A stretch of DNA of 37,231 bases from OFTM291 sp041741375 (GCA_041741375.1 JBGSKF010000048.1:1-37231), one strand, 5' to 3'; shown: positions 1-8,178, counted from the first letter of the stretch. Notes: generated by a model not told the origin, from the letters alone. Program-made: numbers and translations.

Positions 1-519
1 GCGGTGGCCACCACGCTGCTCGGGGTGCGCACCGGCGCTGCGGTCCGCTACGCGGAGGATCGAGTGGACGGGGAACGGAGCGGGAAGGCCAGTGTGGACA
101 TCGGCCTGGCCCGGAGCCTGGGACGGGTGACGGTAGGGCTCGCGGCGCAGCACCTCGGGAGCGACATCTCCCGGGATGGCACCGTCGCCGATCAACCGGC
201 TCGCATTTCAGCCTCCGCCATGACGGACGTCATCCCCCTCGGCGTCTGGTTCGACCTGGTGCTCGCGGCGGGAGTGACGTGGGAGCGGCATCGCGACCTC
301 TCCCCCGGGGGCGGGGCGGAGATCGCGTGGGTGCCGGTGCAGGGGTGGACCTTTGCGGCGCGGGCCGGAGTCCGGCGGGTGGAGGGAGACGGGTCCCCCG
401 CCGAGCATCCCTTCTCCGCCGGAGCGTCCTTCGGCGTCGACCGCTTCTGGCTCGACTACGCCTTTGAGCCGGTGCGTGGCACGGGATCGATTCACCGGGT
501 CGGCGTGCGGTTGCAGTGA
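1..519 (+). CDS. Outer-membrane beta-barrel protein, C-terminal part (cut by left edge)
   Basis: The frame is open from the first base and ends at TGA 517-519, so only about the last 172 residues are present. The protein alternates polar and hydrophobic residues in short strands separated by glycine-rich turns. It ends with motifs such as WLDYAFEP, a GSIHRVGV strand and a final LQ. An LDYA strand followed by a G..HR.G strand at the extreme C-terminus resembles PorV/UPF0164-type outer-membrane barrels; that comparison is from memory. A hydrophobic last strand is typical of BamA-dependent insertion. The N-terminus and signal peptide lie outside the window, so substrate and partner are unknown. 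A 7-bp repeat array starts a few bases after the stop. Confidence 0.6.
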   Translation, partial: AVATTLLGVRTGAAVRYAEDRVDGERSGKASVDIGLARSLGRVTVGLAAQHLGSDISRDGTVADQPARISASAMTDVIPLGVWFDLVLAAGVTWERHRDLSPGGGAEIAWVPVQGWTFAARAGVRRVEGDGSPAEHPFSAGASFGVDRFWLDYAFEPVRGTGSIHRVGVRLQ

Positions 520-523
520 CAGA

Positions 524-620
524 GGACGGTAGGACACAGGACACAGGACACAGGACATAGGACATAGGACATAGGACATAGGACATGGGACATAGGACAT
601 GGGACATAGGACGGTAGGAC
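524..620. repeat. Heptanucleotide tandem array (AGGACAT/AGGACAC)
   Basis: About fourteen imperfect units of 7 bp, mostly AGGACAC at the left and AGGACAT in the middle and right, with GGACGGT at both ends. The array begins 4-5 bases after the stop codon of the barrel gene. A related array with the same core (AGGACAT, AGGACGT) lies at 25338-25424. It is non-coding; the repeating Cys/Pro/Met/Ser peptides translated from it on the minus strand are artefacts. Confidence 0.9.
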
Positions 621-720
621 CTGAATCCCGACCACCCTGCTCCGCCCTTGACGTTGCCCATGCGGGGTCAGTTTCTTCCGGGCTTCCATCCGGTTTCCCT
701 CCCCGTCCCGAGGCCTTCCC

Positions 721-1995
721 ATGCCGACCCCTCGTACTCACCTCATCCTTCCCTCACTCCTCGGCGTCCTGATGCCCGCGGTACCCCTCGCGGCGCAGGA
801 CGACGCCGCGCTGGTGGCTCGGGCCCGTGCCATCCACGAGCGGGTGATCACGCTCGACACCCATGTCGACATCAACCCCGACAACTTCACGCCGGCCCGG
901 AGTTATGCCACCCGGCTTTCGACCCAGGTGAACGTTCCGAAGATGGAGGAGGGGGGCCTCGACGCCGCCTTCCTGATCGTCTACGTGGGCCAGCAACCCG
1001 ACATGACCGCCGCAGGATTTGCCGCGGCCACGGCTCAAGCGATGGAGAAGTTCGAGGCGATCCACCGGCTGACAGGAGAGCTCGCGCCGGACCGGATCGA
1101 ACTGGCACGCACGGCGGCGGATGTGAGGCGGATCGCCGCGAGCGGAAAGAAAGTGGCGCTCATCGGGGTGGAGAACGGGTACCAGCTCGGCGACGATCTC
1201 GCCAATGTCCGGAAGTTCGCCGAACTCGGCGCGCGGTATCTCTCCCTGGCCCACAACGGACACAGCCAGCTCAGCGACTCCAACACCGGTGAGCGGGACG
1301 GTGTCTGGCTTCACAATGGATTGAGTCCCCTCGGGCGTCAGGTGGTCGCCGAGCTGAACAAGTGGGGGATCATGGTGGACATCTCCCATCCCTCGAAGCA
1401 GTCGATGATGCAGACCCTGGAGATCACCCAGGCGCCGATCATCGCAAGCCACTCCGCGGTCCGGGCGTTGTGTGACCACAGCCGCAACCTCGACGACGAA
1501 CAGCTCCTGGCCCTCAAGAAGAACGGAGGGGTGGTGCAGGTGGTGGCCTTCAACAGCTACGTGAAGTGCCAGAGCGATTCCCCGGAGCGGCAGGAGGCCC
1601 TCGCGGCACTTCGTCGCGAGTTCGGCGTGGGCGCCGGCCGCGGAGCCGCCCAGGGGCTGTCCGAGGCGCGCCGCGCGGAGTTCCAGCAGCGGATGGCCGA
1701 GGTGAACCGGCGCTTCCCGCCGCCGCCTCGGGCCACGGTGGCGGAGTTCGTGGACCACATTGATTACGCGGTCAAGCTGATCGGCCTGGAGCATGTGGGG
1801 ATCAGCTCCGATTTCGATGGCGGTGGCGGCGTGGAGGGGTGGAGCGATGCCACGGAAACATTCAATGTGACGTTGGAGCTGGTGCGGCGCGGATACACGG
1901 AAGAGCAGATCGGGAAGCTCTGGAGCGGCAACCTTCTGCGGGTCATGGAGGAGACCGAGCGGGTGGGGCGGCGGCTTCGCGGCGAGGGGGCGTGA
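721..1995 (+). CDS. Exported membrane dipeptidase (peptidase family M19)
   Basis: A 424-residue zinc dipeptidase of the renal-dipeptidase family, which hydrolyses dipeptides, often with a D-residue at the C-terminal side. Residues 1-26 form a signal peptide ending PLAAQ, so it acts in the periplasm or at the surface. The first metal motif HxD is seen as THVD (H48, D50). The bridging glutamate is probably E151 in GVENGYQL. Further family motifs are SLAHN, MVDISHP, IIASHSAVR and HVGISSDFDG. Length fits the family with a signal peptide. The ATG at 721 places the signal peptide correctly, although the Shine-Dalgarno is weak. The gene is monocistronic: it follows a repeat array and converges on the PP2C gene. 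Confidence 0.92.
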   Translation: MPTPRTHLILPSLLGVLMPAVPLAAQDDAALVARARAIHERVITLDTHVDINPDNFTPARSYATRLSTQVNVPKMEEGGLDAAFLIVYVGQQPDMTAAGFAAATAQAMEKFEAIHRLTGELAPDRIELARTAADVRRIAASGKKVALIGVENGYQLGDDLANVRKFAELGARYLSLAHNGHSQLSDSNTGERDGVWLHNGLSPLGRQVVAELNKWGIMVDISHPSKQSMMQTLEITQAPIIASHSAVRALCDHSRNLDDEQLLALKKNGGVVQVVAFNSYVKCQSDSPERQEALAALRREFGVGAGRGAAQGLSEARRAEFQQRMAEVNRRFPPPPRATVAEFVDHIDYAVKLIGLEHVGISSDFDGGGGVEGWSDATETFNVTLELVRRGYTEEQIGKLWSGNLLRVMEETERVGRRLRGEGA

Positions 1996-2006
1996 TCCAG
2001 GACTTC

Positions 2007-2168
2007 ACCACAGAGCCACAGAGGGCACAGAGAACTCAGCGCACATGAGGGTGCGGTGTGCCTGGCAGGGCGATGGGGAGGGGCCCACCCCGCCCTCTTC
2101 GAAGATGGGGTTGGATCGCGAAGCCTTGGCCGGCGCGAGGCCCTCTGTATTCTCTGTGTCTCGGTGGT
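2007..2168. repeat. Inverted pair of CACAGAG-type short repeats between convergent genes
   Basis: The left block 2007-2023 holds CACAGAG copies spaced 8-9 bp apart, and further copies run to about 2034. The right block 2152-2168 matches its reverse complement at 15 of 17 positions. The pair lies between the convergent M19 and PP2C genes and could fold into a long hairpin in read-through RNA, so it may work as a bidirectional terminator. No T-tract is present. The left block starts only 11 bases after the M19 stop codon. Confidence 0.7.
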
Positions 2169-2192
2169 AGATTCTCTTTTCGCTCGTGGGAG

Positions 2193-3089
2193 TCACCCCC
2201 GCATCCGGCCCCGGCGACCCCGTCCCACGAAGACCGTGACGTTGTCGGTCCCTCCCGCCTCCAGCGCCTCGTCCACGAGGATGCGACACGCCTGCTCCGC
2301 CGACTCCATCGAGCCGAGCACCTCGGCGATCCGCTCATCCGACACATGCTTGGTGAGGCCGTCGGTACAGAGCATCACCACATCCTTTGGTTCGGAATCG
2401 AACCGCTGCACCACCGGATGTGACTCACCTCCCACGGCGCTGGAGAGGACGTGGGCGAAGGGACTCTTTTCGATGCGGTCGGGCGGCATGGCGCCGCTGT
2501 CCACCAGCTCCTGGGCGAGAGTCTGGTCCCGGGTGAGCTGGCGCAGGGTGCCGTCCCGCAGGAGATAGGCCCGACTGTCCCCGATGTGCAGCAGATAGAG
2601 CGAGGGCCAGACGCTGATGGCGATGGTGAGGGTGGTGGCGAGACCGGCAAGGTCGGGATGCTCATGGCCCCGAGCGATCACCGAGGCCTGGACTTCCTCC
2701 GCGACCTGGCGCAGGCCGCCGAGGAACGATTCGACCGACCCGGGGTCCGAGGCGTAATAACAGTTCATGGTCTGGGTGGCGTAGGTCGCCACCGTTTCCA
2801 GTGCGGCGCGGCTCGCTTCCTCGCCCCCCTTGGTCGATCCGACCCCGTCGGCCACCATGGCAAAGAGGGCGAGCCGCTCGCTCGGGATCTCCAGGAGTTC
2901 CGGGTGGGGGAGACTGGTGCCACGGACCCGCATCGCCTTGTGCAGCGAGCAGATCAGGAAATGATCCTGGTTGGTCTTGCGGCGTTTCCCCTGGTCGGTG
3001 AGACCGGCGACGTCGAGGTCGTCATCCTTGGCCTGGGGATGAGGGTGCCGGGCGGCGACAATGGGGTCGATCGGGGTCTGTGTAGACAT
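2193..3089 (-). CDS. PP2C-family serine/threonine protein phosphatase
   Basis: A 298-residue cytoplasmic phosphatase of the PPM/PP2C (Stp1-like) family, which removes phosphate from Ser/Thr using two Mn/Mg ions. Visible motifs in order: TNQD (D42), MVADGVGS (D81, G82), IGDSRAYLLRDG, LSSAVGG, LCTDGLTKHV and GGTDNVTV. These carry the aspartates of the binuclear centre. No membrane segment or sensor domain is seen. The ATG has a strong AGGAGG-type Shine-Dalgarno upstream. The gene follows the glycine-zipper membrane gene on the same strand with a 97-bp gap, so co-transcription is possible. No partner Ser/Thr kinase is present in the window. Confidence 0.95.
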   Translation of the reverse strand: MSTQTPIDPIVAARHPHPQAKDDDLDVAGLTDQGKRRKTNQDHFLICSLHKAMRVRGTSLPHPELLEIPSERLALFAMVADGVGSTKGGEEASRAALETVATYATQTMNCYYASDPGSVESFLGGLRQVAEEVQASVIARGHEHPDLAGLATTLTIAISVWPSLYLLHIGDSRAYLLRDGTLRQLTRDQTLAQELVDSGAMPPDRIEKSPFAHVLSSAVGGESHPVVQRFDSEPKDVVMLCTDGLTKHVSDERIAEVLGSMESAEQACRILVDEALEAGGTDNVTVFVGRGRRGRMRG

Positions 3090-3186
3090 GGAACTCCTCC
3101 TGCCCCGAAGGTCGCCACCCGGAACCGGTTCGGCAAGGTGAGGAGCCGGGACGATGTCCGGCTCCCCATGTTCCTCTTGGGTAGTG

Positions 3187-3843
3187 TCAGCCCTCGGAGG
3201 GAACCGGGCGCTGGATGGTAACCGGTTCGGTCAACCGTACCCGGAGCTTCTGGCCGCTGGGCAGGACGATCTGGTCTCCCTTGGTGACCACCGCCACCCC
3301 GGTGCCCAGCACCGCTCCGACCGCAGCCCCTTCGAGGGTTCCCGCTCCCGTGACGGCCCCGACCACCCCGCCGAGAATCGCCCCTCCGCCAATCTCGGCG
3401 ACCGTCTCCTTCGTGTCACTCTTTCCCTTGAGGCGGAACGGCTCCGCCTGGATGGAATAGTCCTTTCCGCCCACCACGAGGGTGCTGAAGCGAATGGTCA
3501 GCTCGGGAGCCCCGCCCATCCGGCCACCGCCCTGGGTGTGGGTCACCTCACCCCGGACCCGGGTCCCCTCGGGGAGGAAGTGTCCGCCCCCGAGATCCAT
3601 GGGCTCGGAGAGGGTCAGCCCGACGGGGGTACCGGTCTCCCCTCCCTCGGTGGTGATCCCCCGGTCCAGTGCCCCAACAATGGTTTCCCCGGTCGAAATC
3701 GTGACATCGACTTCGGAGGGTCCGCCGCCCGGTCCCCCTCCGGTCATGACGTTGGCGGCCACAACACCCACGACGGCGAGCGACAGAATGATGGCGATGA
3801 TCTTCGCCTTGGACCCAGTTCCTGCGGTTTCTCCGGTACTCAT
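3187..3843 (-). CDS. Membrane-anchored glycine-zipper protein, unknown function
   Basis: A 218-residue protein with one N-terminal membrane segment (about residues 13-33, IIAIILSLAVVGVVAA) followed by a Gly/Pro-rich linker. The body contains strands such as LPEGTRVRGEVTH, then a glycine-zipper stretch at about 150-185 (GGGAILGGVVGAVTGAG, GAAVGAVLGTGVAV). It ends with LPSGQKLRVRLTEPV. The layout of beta strands with an LPEGT turn and a glycine zipper matches the lipoprotein at 14070-14966, so the two look like distant paralogues. The LPxGT turn plus RxRL ending recalls the outer part of TrbI/VirB10-type proteins, but no secretion genes are nearby. A GGGAGG Shine-Dalgarno supports the start. 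Function not recognised. Confidence 0.75.
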   Translation of the reverse strand: MSTGETAGTGSKAKIIAIILSLAVVGVVAANVMTGGGPGGGPSEVDVTISTGETIVGALDRGITTEGGETGTPVGLTLSEPMDLGGGHFLPEGTRVRGEVTHTQGGGRMGGAPELTIRFSTLVVGGKDYSIQAEPFRLKGKSDTKETVAEIGGGAILGGVVGAVTGAGTLEGAAVGAVLGTGVAVVTKGDQIVLPSGQKLRVRLTEPVTIQRPVPSEG

Positions 3844-3860
3844 GGTGCCTCCCTGAAAGA

Positions 3861-3877
3861 GGGATCAGTTTGATCCC
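3861..3877 (-). promoter_or_regulatory. Perfect hairpin in the 5' leader of the glycine-zipper gene
   Basis: GGGATCA-GTT-TGATCCC is a perfect 7-bp inverted repeat with a 3-base loop. It ends 18 bases upstream of the start codon, just before the Shine-Dalgarno. It could be an operator half-site pair or an RNA hairpin; the sequence alone does not decide. Confidence 0.4.
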
Positions 3878-3917
3878 TGACAATACGAAATCTCCGTTCA
3901 GCGCGCCAGATCAAAAT

Positions 3918-3941
3918 CTGTACTGTATAATATTCGTACAG
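3918..3941 (+). promoter_or_regulatory. TATAAT promoter element inside a CTGTAC/GTACAG palindrome
   Basis: A perfect 6-bp inverted repeat (CTGTAC 3918-3923, GTACAG 3936-3941) flanks a consensus -10 box TATAAT at 3926-3931. It sits in the divergent gap between the glycine-zipper gene and the DUF5916 gene. A repressor bound to the palindrome would cover the -10 box. No good -35 box is seen, so an activator-dependent or extracytoplasmic promoter is possible. This is the most AT-rich patch of the gap. Confidence 0.45.
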
Positions 3942-4005
3942 TGCAACATCCCCCGGCCAGGACCAATCGACCCGGGCCACGGGGTGATGGTAAATTAGTC
4001 ACCTC

Positions 4006-6333
4006 ATGACATCGGCACTCCTCTCCTTGATGATACTCCTCCCGCAGGACACCGGTTCCGTCTACCGAGGATCTGCCGGAGAAATTGGTGTCCGACCTCC
4101 ACGGGTCGAGGCGACTGCGACAGTGGATGGTGTGCTCGACGAACCGGTCTGGCAGCGTGCCGCTCGCCTCACCGGCTTCTCGCAATTCCAACCGGTCGAT
4201 GGGCGGCCCGCCGAGGAGGCGACAGAGGTTCTGGTGTGGTATGCCCCGGACGCGATCTGGTTCGGGATCCGGGCCACCGAGGTCCATGGGGACGTGGTCC
4301 GCGCCACGCGGGCCAATCGGGACAACATCGGGAGTGAGGACCATGTCCAGATTCTCCTCGACACCAACAATGACCGGCGCCTCGCCTTCCTGTTTGGCGT
4401 GAATGCGCTTGGCGTGCAGCAGGACGGAACCCGGAGTGACCAGTTCGGAGGGGGAGCGGGAGGTGGCTCGACCACGGGCGGGGGGATCGGGACCGGGAAC
4501 TTCCTCGACGGCAACACCGATCTCAACCCCGATTTCATCTTCGAGTCGCAGGGGAGGGTGGTGGCGGACGGCTATGAGGTGGAGATTCGGATCCCGTTCA
4601 AGAGCCTCCGCTACCAGGAGGCCCAAGTCCAGACGTGGGGGATCCAAGTGTTGCGGCGGGTTCAGCACAGTGGATTTCAGGACACGTGGGCGCCCGCGGT
4701 GCGCGGCAACGCGAGTTTCCTCGGCCAGTCAGGAGTTCTGGAAGGGCTTCGGGACATCCGCCGCGGCCTGCTGCTGGAGATCACCCCCACCTCCACCGCC
4801 CGGGCTGACGGTGCTCCGAACGGTCAGGGTGGTTACGACTACGACGCCGCCCAGGAGTTCAGCGGTGACGTTCGGTGGGGGATCCGCCAGAGTCTCACCC
4901 TCAATGCCACGGCCAACCCCGACTTTTCCCAGGTGGAGGCGGATGTGGGACAGGTGGTCCTGAACGAACGGTTCGCGCTCTTCTTTCCCGACAAGCGACC
5001 GTTCTTTCTGGACGGATTGGAACTGTTCGACACCCCGAACCGGTTGATTCACACCCGCCGGGTGGTGAATCCGGACGTCGGGGTGAAGGTGGCGGGGAAG
5101 CTGGGCCGGACCAACATTGCGGCGCTCACGGCGATCGATAGCGATGGACAGTCGTGGAACGGGAACTCCACGCCGGTGTTCGGCATCGTCCGACTGCGGA
5201 GCGACATCGGGCGCAACTCGACGCTGGGAGGGATCACCACCGTGCGGGAGGATGGGCCGGACCACTCGCGGCTCGTGGGGGGTGACGTCCGCCTCTACCA
5301 TGACGATCTCTATTTCGTCGAGGTGCAGGCGGTGCAGGCGTGGACCGACAGCGCCGGCGTGTCGAGCAACGGGCCTCTGTTCGATGTCACCTGGGACCGG
5401 ACCGGCCGGTCGTGGGGTTTCAACCATTCCTTCAAGGCGATCGCGCCGGGATTCCGGGCGGCGTCGGGGTTCGTGAACCGCACCGGGTTTCTGGAGGGGC
5501 GGTTTTCCAACCGGCTCACCGGCTACGGGGGACCGGACGCCCTGGTGCAGACCTATGGTGCCTTCATCACGATCAGCCGGCTCTGGGATTACGACTCCCC
5601 GGGCGACGGCACGATCGAAGGGGGAGAGTCGGTCTCTCCTTCGATGACGCTGCGGGGTGGCTGGCAGCTCGGGGGCTCCCTCTCCCGGAACTTCTTCTCC
5701 TTCGAGCCAGAGGACTTTACAGGGGTGACGGTACTCCGGAACGGCATCGAGGTTCCCTTCACGGTTCCCGGGGAAGAACGGAACCAGTGGGGCGGGTCGC
5801 TCCGGGTTACGACTCCCACCTTTCGGCAGTTCACCGCCACCGCCAACGTATCCCTCGGGCGGACGCCGATCTTCCGGGAAGCGGCGCCGGGCCGGAGCAG
5901 CCGAGTGGATGTGGTGGTGGACCTCCGGCCGACGAGCGCCCTCCGCGGGGCGCTGCAGTTCACCCGACTCACCCTCGATCGACGCACCGACGGGAGCCGG
6001 TTCTCCACCGAGACCATCCCGCGGCTCAAGTTGGAGTACCAGATGACGCGGTCGGTGTTTGTGCGTTTCATCGGCCAGTACACCGCGCAGTCCCGCTCGG
6101 CGCTCCGGGACCGGGATGGCAACCCGATCCTGGTGGGCGGGGTGGCGGACACGGGAAGTGTCAATAACGAGTTCCGGGTGGACTGGCTCTTCAGCTACCG
6201 TCCGACCCCCGGCACGCTCCTGACGCTGGGGTACGGGGCGACGCTGGAGGAGGCGCAGGAGTTCCGGTTCCGGGATCTGCAGCGGACCCGGGACGGGTTC
6301 TTCGGGAAGGTGAGCTACCTTTTCAGGATGTAG
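4006..6333 (+). CDS. DUF5916 protein: CBM9-like domain plus outer-membrane barrel
   Basis: A 775-residue protein of a family common in Bacteroidota and Gemmatimonadota. After a short hydrophobic N-terminus (MTSALLSLMILLP, an atypically short signal peptide) comes a CBM9-like beta-sandwich at about 30-200. Its typical opening is TVDGVLDEPVWQRA, followed by a conserved SEDHVQILLDTNND segment. The DUF5916 part follows (NPDFSQVEADVGQV, PDKRPFFLDG at about 300-345). The rest is barrel-like to a C-terminal GKVSYLFRM, a typical last strand ending in an aromatic residue. Family members are thought to act at the outer membrane; substrate is unknown and a sugar is only implied by the CBM9 fold. TAAATT 9 bases before the ATG is an alternative -10 box for a near-leaderless transcript. 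Confidence 0.88.
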   Translation: MTSALLSLMILLPQDTGSVYRGSAGEIGVRPPRVEATATVDGVLDEPVWQRAARLTGFSQFQPVDGRPAEEATEVLVWYAPDAIWFGIRATEVHGDVVRATRANRDNIGSEDHVQILLDTNNDRRLAFLFGVNALGVQQDGTRSDQFGGGAGGGSTTGGGIGTGNFLDGNTDLNPDFIFESQGRVVADGYEVEIRIPFKSLRYQEAQVQTWGIQVLRRVQHSGFQDTWAPAVRGNASFLGQSGVLEGLRDIRRGLLLEITPTSTARADGAPNGQGGYDYDAAQEFSGDVRWGIRQSLTLNATANPDFSQVEADVGQVVLNERFALFFPDKRPFFLDGLELFDTPNRLIHTRRVVNPDVGVKVAGKLGRTNIAALTAIDSDGQSWNGNSTPVFGIVRLRSDIGRNSTLGGITTVREDGPDHSRLVGGDVRLYHDDLYFVEVQAVQAWTDSAGVSSNGPLFDVTWDRTGRSWGFNHSFKAIAPGFRAASGFVNRTGFLEGRFSNRLTGYGGPDALVQTYGAFITISRLWDYDSPGDGTIEGGESVSPSMTLRGGWQLGGSLSRNFFSFEPEDFTGVTVLRNGIEVPFTVPGEERNQWGGSLRVTTPTFRQFTATANVSLGRTPIFREAAPGRSSRVDVVVDLRPTSALRGALQFTRLTLDRRTDGSRFSTETIPRLKLEYQMTRSVFVRFIGQYTAQSRSALRDRDGNPILVGGVADTGSVNNEFRVDWLFSYRPTPGTLLTLGYGATLEEAQEFRFRDLQRTRDGFFGKVSYLFRM

Positions 6334-6480
6334 AAGCAGAAGGGGCACGGCGGCGGCATGCCTGTACCTCAGGTGGGTGCGCCGCTTGCGGGGCACCGGT
6401 GGGGAGGGTGGTACGAACCGCAGCGACCCCGGATCCCGGTCAGGAAACCGGCCGTCGTTGCAGCCGGTCATGCTATGGCG

Positions 6481-6726
6481 TCAAGTACCCCCCCCCCCCC
6501 CCCCGTCGAGCAGCCGGTCGAGAATACCACGTTGGGCGAGGATGGCCATGAGGTGCGCCGGGGTTTCGGCGCCGAAATGATGCCGGATGTTGTCGATCGT
6601 TTCCTGGACGGTGCCGCGACGGATCCCCAGATCCGCAGCGATCTGTTTGACGAGGCGGCCGCGGAGGACATGCCGAAGGATTTCGCAGCGGCGCGGCGTC
6701 AGGTACGGGTCGATCTCCGTCGGCAT
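6481..6726 (-). CDS. Stand-alone LuxR/GerE-type helix-turn-helix protein
   Basis: About 81 residues comprising only the LuxR-type DNA-binding domain: LTPRRCEILRHVLRG, then KQIAADLGIRRGTVQETIDNI, the usual scaffold and recognition helices. No receiver or sensor domain is present. An upstream GTG (6738) is possible, but the ATG at 6724-6726 has an overlapping GGAGGA at correct spacing, so I prefer it. The gene ends in a run of G on its coding strand, giving a poly-glycine tail before the stop. Length changes in that tract would alter only the last few residues. It is divergent from the DsbA-like gene and could regulate that cluster; this is inference. Confidence 0.75.
   Translation of the reverse strand: MPTEIDPYLTPRRCEILRHVLRGRLVKQIAADLGIRRGTVQETIDNIRHHFGAETPAHLMAILAQRGILDRLLDGGGGGGT
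6488..6504. repeat. 17-base poly-C homopolymer at the 3' end of the HTH gene
   Basis: Seventeen consecutive C residues on the plus strand (poly-G in the coding strand). Tracts this long are prone to slipped-strand mispairing and resemble contingency-locus tracts. In the three frames the HTH protein would end in GGT, GYLTP or GVLDAIA. A sequencing or assembly length error is equally possible. Confidence 0.9.
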
Positions 6727-7051
6727 CGTCTCCTCCACTCGGCACAGTTACGAATCTGATTTCCTCATAACGAACCAGAGACCGCCGGCCTGGCGGTTCA
6801 GGCAATCCTTCATACGGTAGCAACACAGCGAAGAGGTGTCAACGCCGGTACGTGACAGGTCGGGTTACCTGATGGAAGTCCTGGGAGGAGAGGCGCGACC
6901 GCGGTGCAAGGTATGTGCCACCAAGGGCTAGTGGGTATCCCATCAAATATCGGGTTGCTGGGCAGGGTGGAAAACCGTAACATGTGCGCCGTCGGTAGGG
7001 ACCGTGGCGACCGCTTGCCGGGGGAACCCGAGAGGAGCGAGATGTGGAATA
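6727..7051. other. Divergent intergenic region of the DsbA/peptide cluster
   Basis: This 325-bp gap separates the HTH gene (minus) from the DsbA-like gene (plus). It holds a perfect short inverted repeat ACCGCC-GGCCT-GGCGGT at 6781-6797, which could be an operator. No convincing -35/-10 pair was recognised on either strand and no conserved ORF is present. Confidence 0.4.
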
Positions 7052-7714
7052 ATGAGGACGTTCAACCTTGGCGATATCGCCACAGCAGTCCTGGTGCTCT
7101 GTGCCTTGACCATGACAGGTTTGCTTGTCCGCCGCGAGTTCGTAAGACCGGCCTCGGGGCGCCCCCTCGGCAATCTGGGGGTTCAGAAGGATTGGGAGCA
7201 ATACGCCAATTCGGAGGACACCATAGGCGTTCGCGGTGCACCTGTGACGATCGTTGAATTCGGGGACTATGAGTGTCCCGCATGCCGAGTCTTGCACAAC
7301 CACCTGGACTCGCTGCAGTCACTGGGTGTGGCGTTCCAGGTTGTGTACAGGCACTTTCCGCTGAAAATCCATCGCTTTGCGATCCCCGCGGCACGAGCCA
7401 GCCGGTGCGCCGCGGACCAGGGAAGGTTCGAAGGCATGCACAAGGCCCTTTACGAGCACGCCGACTCACTCGGCTTGGTTTCGTGGTGGTGGTATGCCCG
7501 CACTGCGGGTGTCGGCGACTCGATGGCCTTCGAGGTGTGCCTTCGTTCCGCGGAGGCTGGCCGGGCGCTGGCTCGCGATACGCTGGATGGACAGAGGCTC
7601 GGCATCACTGGCACACCCACCACGATCCTGATCGGCTCGCTCCGAGTCAATGGGGTTCCACCGTTTGATTCGCTGAGGGCGTACATCGCGCGCGCAGGGC
7701 AAGCCGATAGCTGA
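7052..7714 (+). CDS. Membrane-anchored DsbA-like thiol oxidoreductase (thioredoxin fold)
   Basis: About 220 residues from the ATG at 7052. An in-frame GTG at 7004 would add 16 unconvincing residues. An N-terminal hydrophobic segment (about 7-24, IATAVLVLCALTMTGLLV) anchors it or serves as signal. The catalytic motif CPAC lies in VEFGDYECPACRVL, as in the DsbA-like Thioredoxin_4 family. The cis-proline loop is seen as GITGTPTTILIG. A helical insert (AARASRCAADQGRFEGMHKALYE) also fits the family. It probably forms or isomerises disulfides outside the cytoplasm. The next gene encodes a secreted peptide with six cysteines, a plausible substrate. An AGGAG lies upstream but spaced rather far. Confidence 0.88.
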   Translation: MRTFNLGDIATAVLVLCALTMTGLLVRREFVRPASGRPLGNLGVQKDWEQYANSEDTIGVRGAPVTIVEFGDYECPACRVLHNHLDSLQSLGVAFQVVYRHFPLKIHRFAIPAARASRCAADQGRFEGMHKALYEHADSLGLVSWWWYARTAGVGDSMAFEVCLRSAEAGRALARDTLDGQRLGITGTPTTILIGSLRVNGVPPFDSLRAYIARAGQADS

Positions 7715-7797
7715 GTCCACTACGAATGGAGTACAGTTCTCGCGAAAGACAAATGGTTTTAGGCACTCACACCAACACCGTAACCGAGGAGGGGAGT

Positions 7798-8034
7798 ATG
7801 CACTTCAGGAAGCAGGATGTGTTACTCGCGGGCTACATCGTGGTTGCGGGCGCGCTGTTGTCGGCCGCCCCGGCACAAGCAGAGGTGGATGAACAGTGTT
7901 TCGATTCGTGGTTTGAGTGTTTGGATGCTCTTTCGCAGACGCCGTGTTCGGGTCACCCTGCCTGTCCCCCCGGTGGTCCCGGCACTCCTTGCGACGCAAC
8001 GCAGTACCGGATCGCATGCTGGGCGGACATGTAG
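7798..8034 (+). CDS. Secreted six-cysteine mini-protein (78 aa), unknown function
   Basis: The ATG at 7798 has a strong GAGGAGGGG Shine-Dalgarno, so I prefer it over an in-frame ATG at 7726. Residues 1-28 form a signal peptide (HFRKQD, then LLAGYIVVAGALLSAAP) cut near AQA. The mature part is about 50 residues with exactly six cysteines, in EQC, FEC, TPC, PAC, TPC and IAC contexts, and a Gly/Pro-rich loop PPGGPG. An even cysteine count and aromatic residues suggest a disulfide-knotted peptide. It lies 83 bp after the DsbA-like gene. I do not recognise the family. The pairing of small exported Cys-rich peptides with 6-bladed propeller proteins recalls the NVEALA peptides of Bacteroides, but the NVEALA motif is absent. 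Confidence 0.8.
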   Translation: MHFRKQDVLLAGYIVVAGALLSAAPAQAEVDEQCFDSWFECLDALSQTPCSGHPACPPGGPGTPCDATQYRIACWADM

Positions 8035-8138
8035 AGAGATCGGGTCGTAATGGCTCCGATTGACTGTGTCGAATGAGACTTCGACCGGGCGGGATGGTGG
8101 CTCACACGGACGAGGGAAAGATCCTTTGCGCCAAGGAT

Positions 8139-8178
8139 ACGCACACCACCCCTGAGGCGGTGTGGGGGTGGCGTGCGT
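8139..8178 (+). terminator. Long GC-rich hairpin between peptide and propeller genes
   Basis: A 14-bp stem with one mismatch (8139-8152 with 8165-8178, arm ACGCACACCACCCC) and a 12-base loop. No T-run follows, so it is not a classical intrinsic terminator. It could reduce expression of the downstream gene or stabilise the mRNA of the peptide gene. It also argues against translation starting at the GTG at 8173, which would lie inside the stem. Confidence 0.5.

Noticed and set aside
754..1794. 346-codon minus-strand frame opposite the M19 dipeptidase
   Set aside because: Shadow of a gene with intact M19 metal motifs; no start signal or domain.
2056..2568. Plus-strand frames between the M19 and PP2C genes
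   Set aside because: They cover the inverted CACAGAG repeats and the antisense of the PP2C gene; no family similarity.
4729..6471. 580-codon minus-strand frame opposite the DUF5916 gene
   Set aside because: Composition (Arg/Pro/Glu-rich) and lack of motifs show a shadow frame; the plus strand encodes a recognised family.
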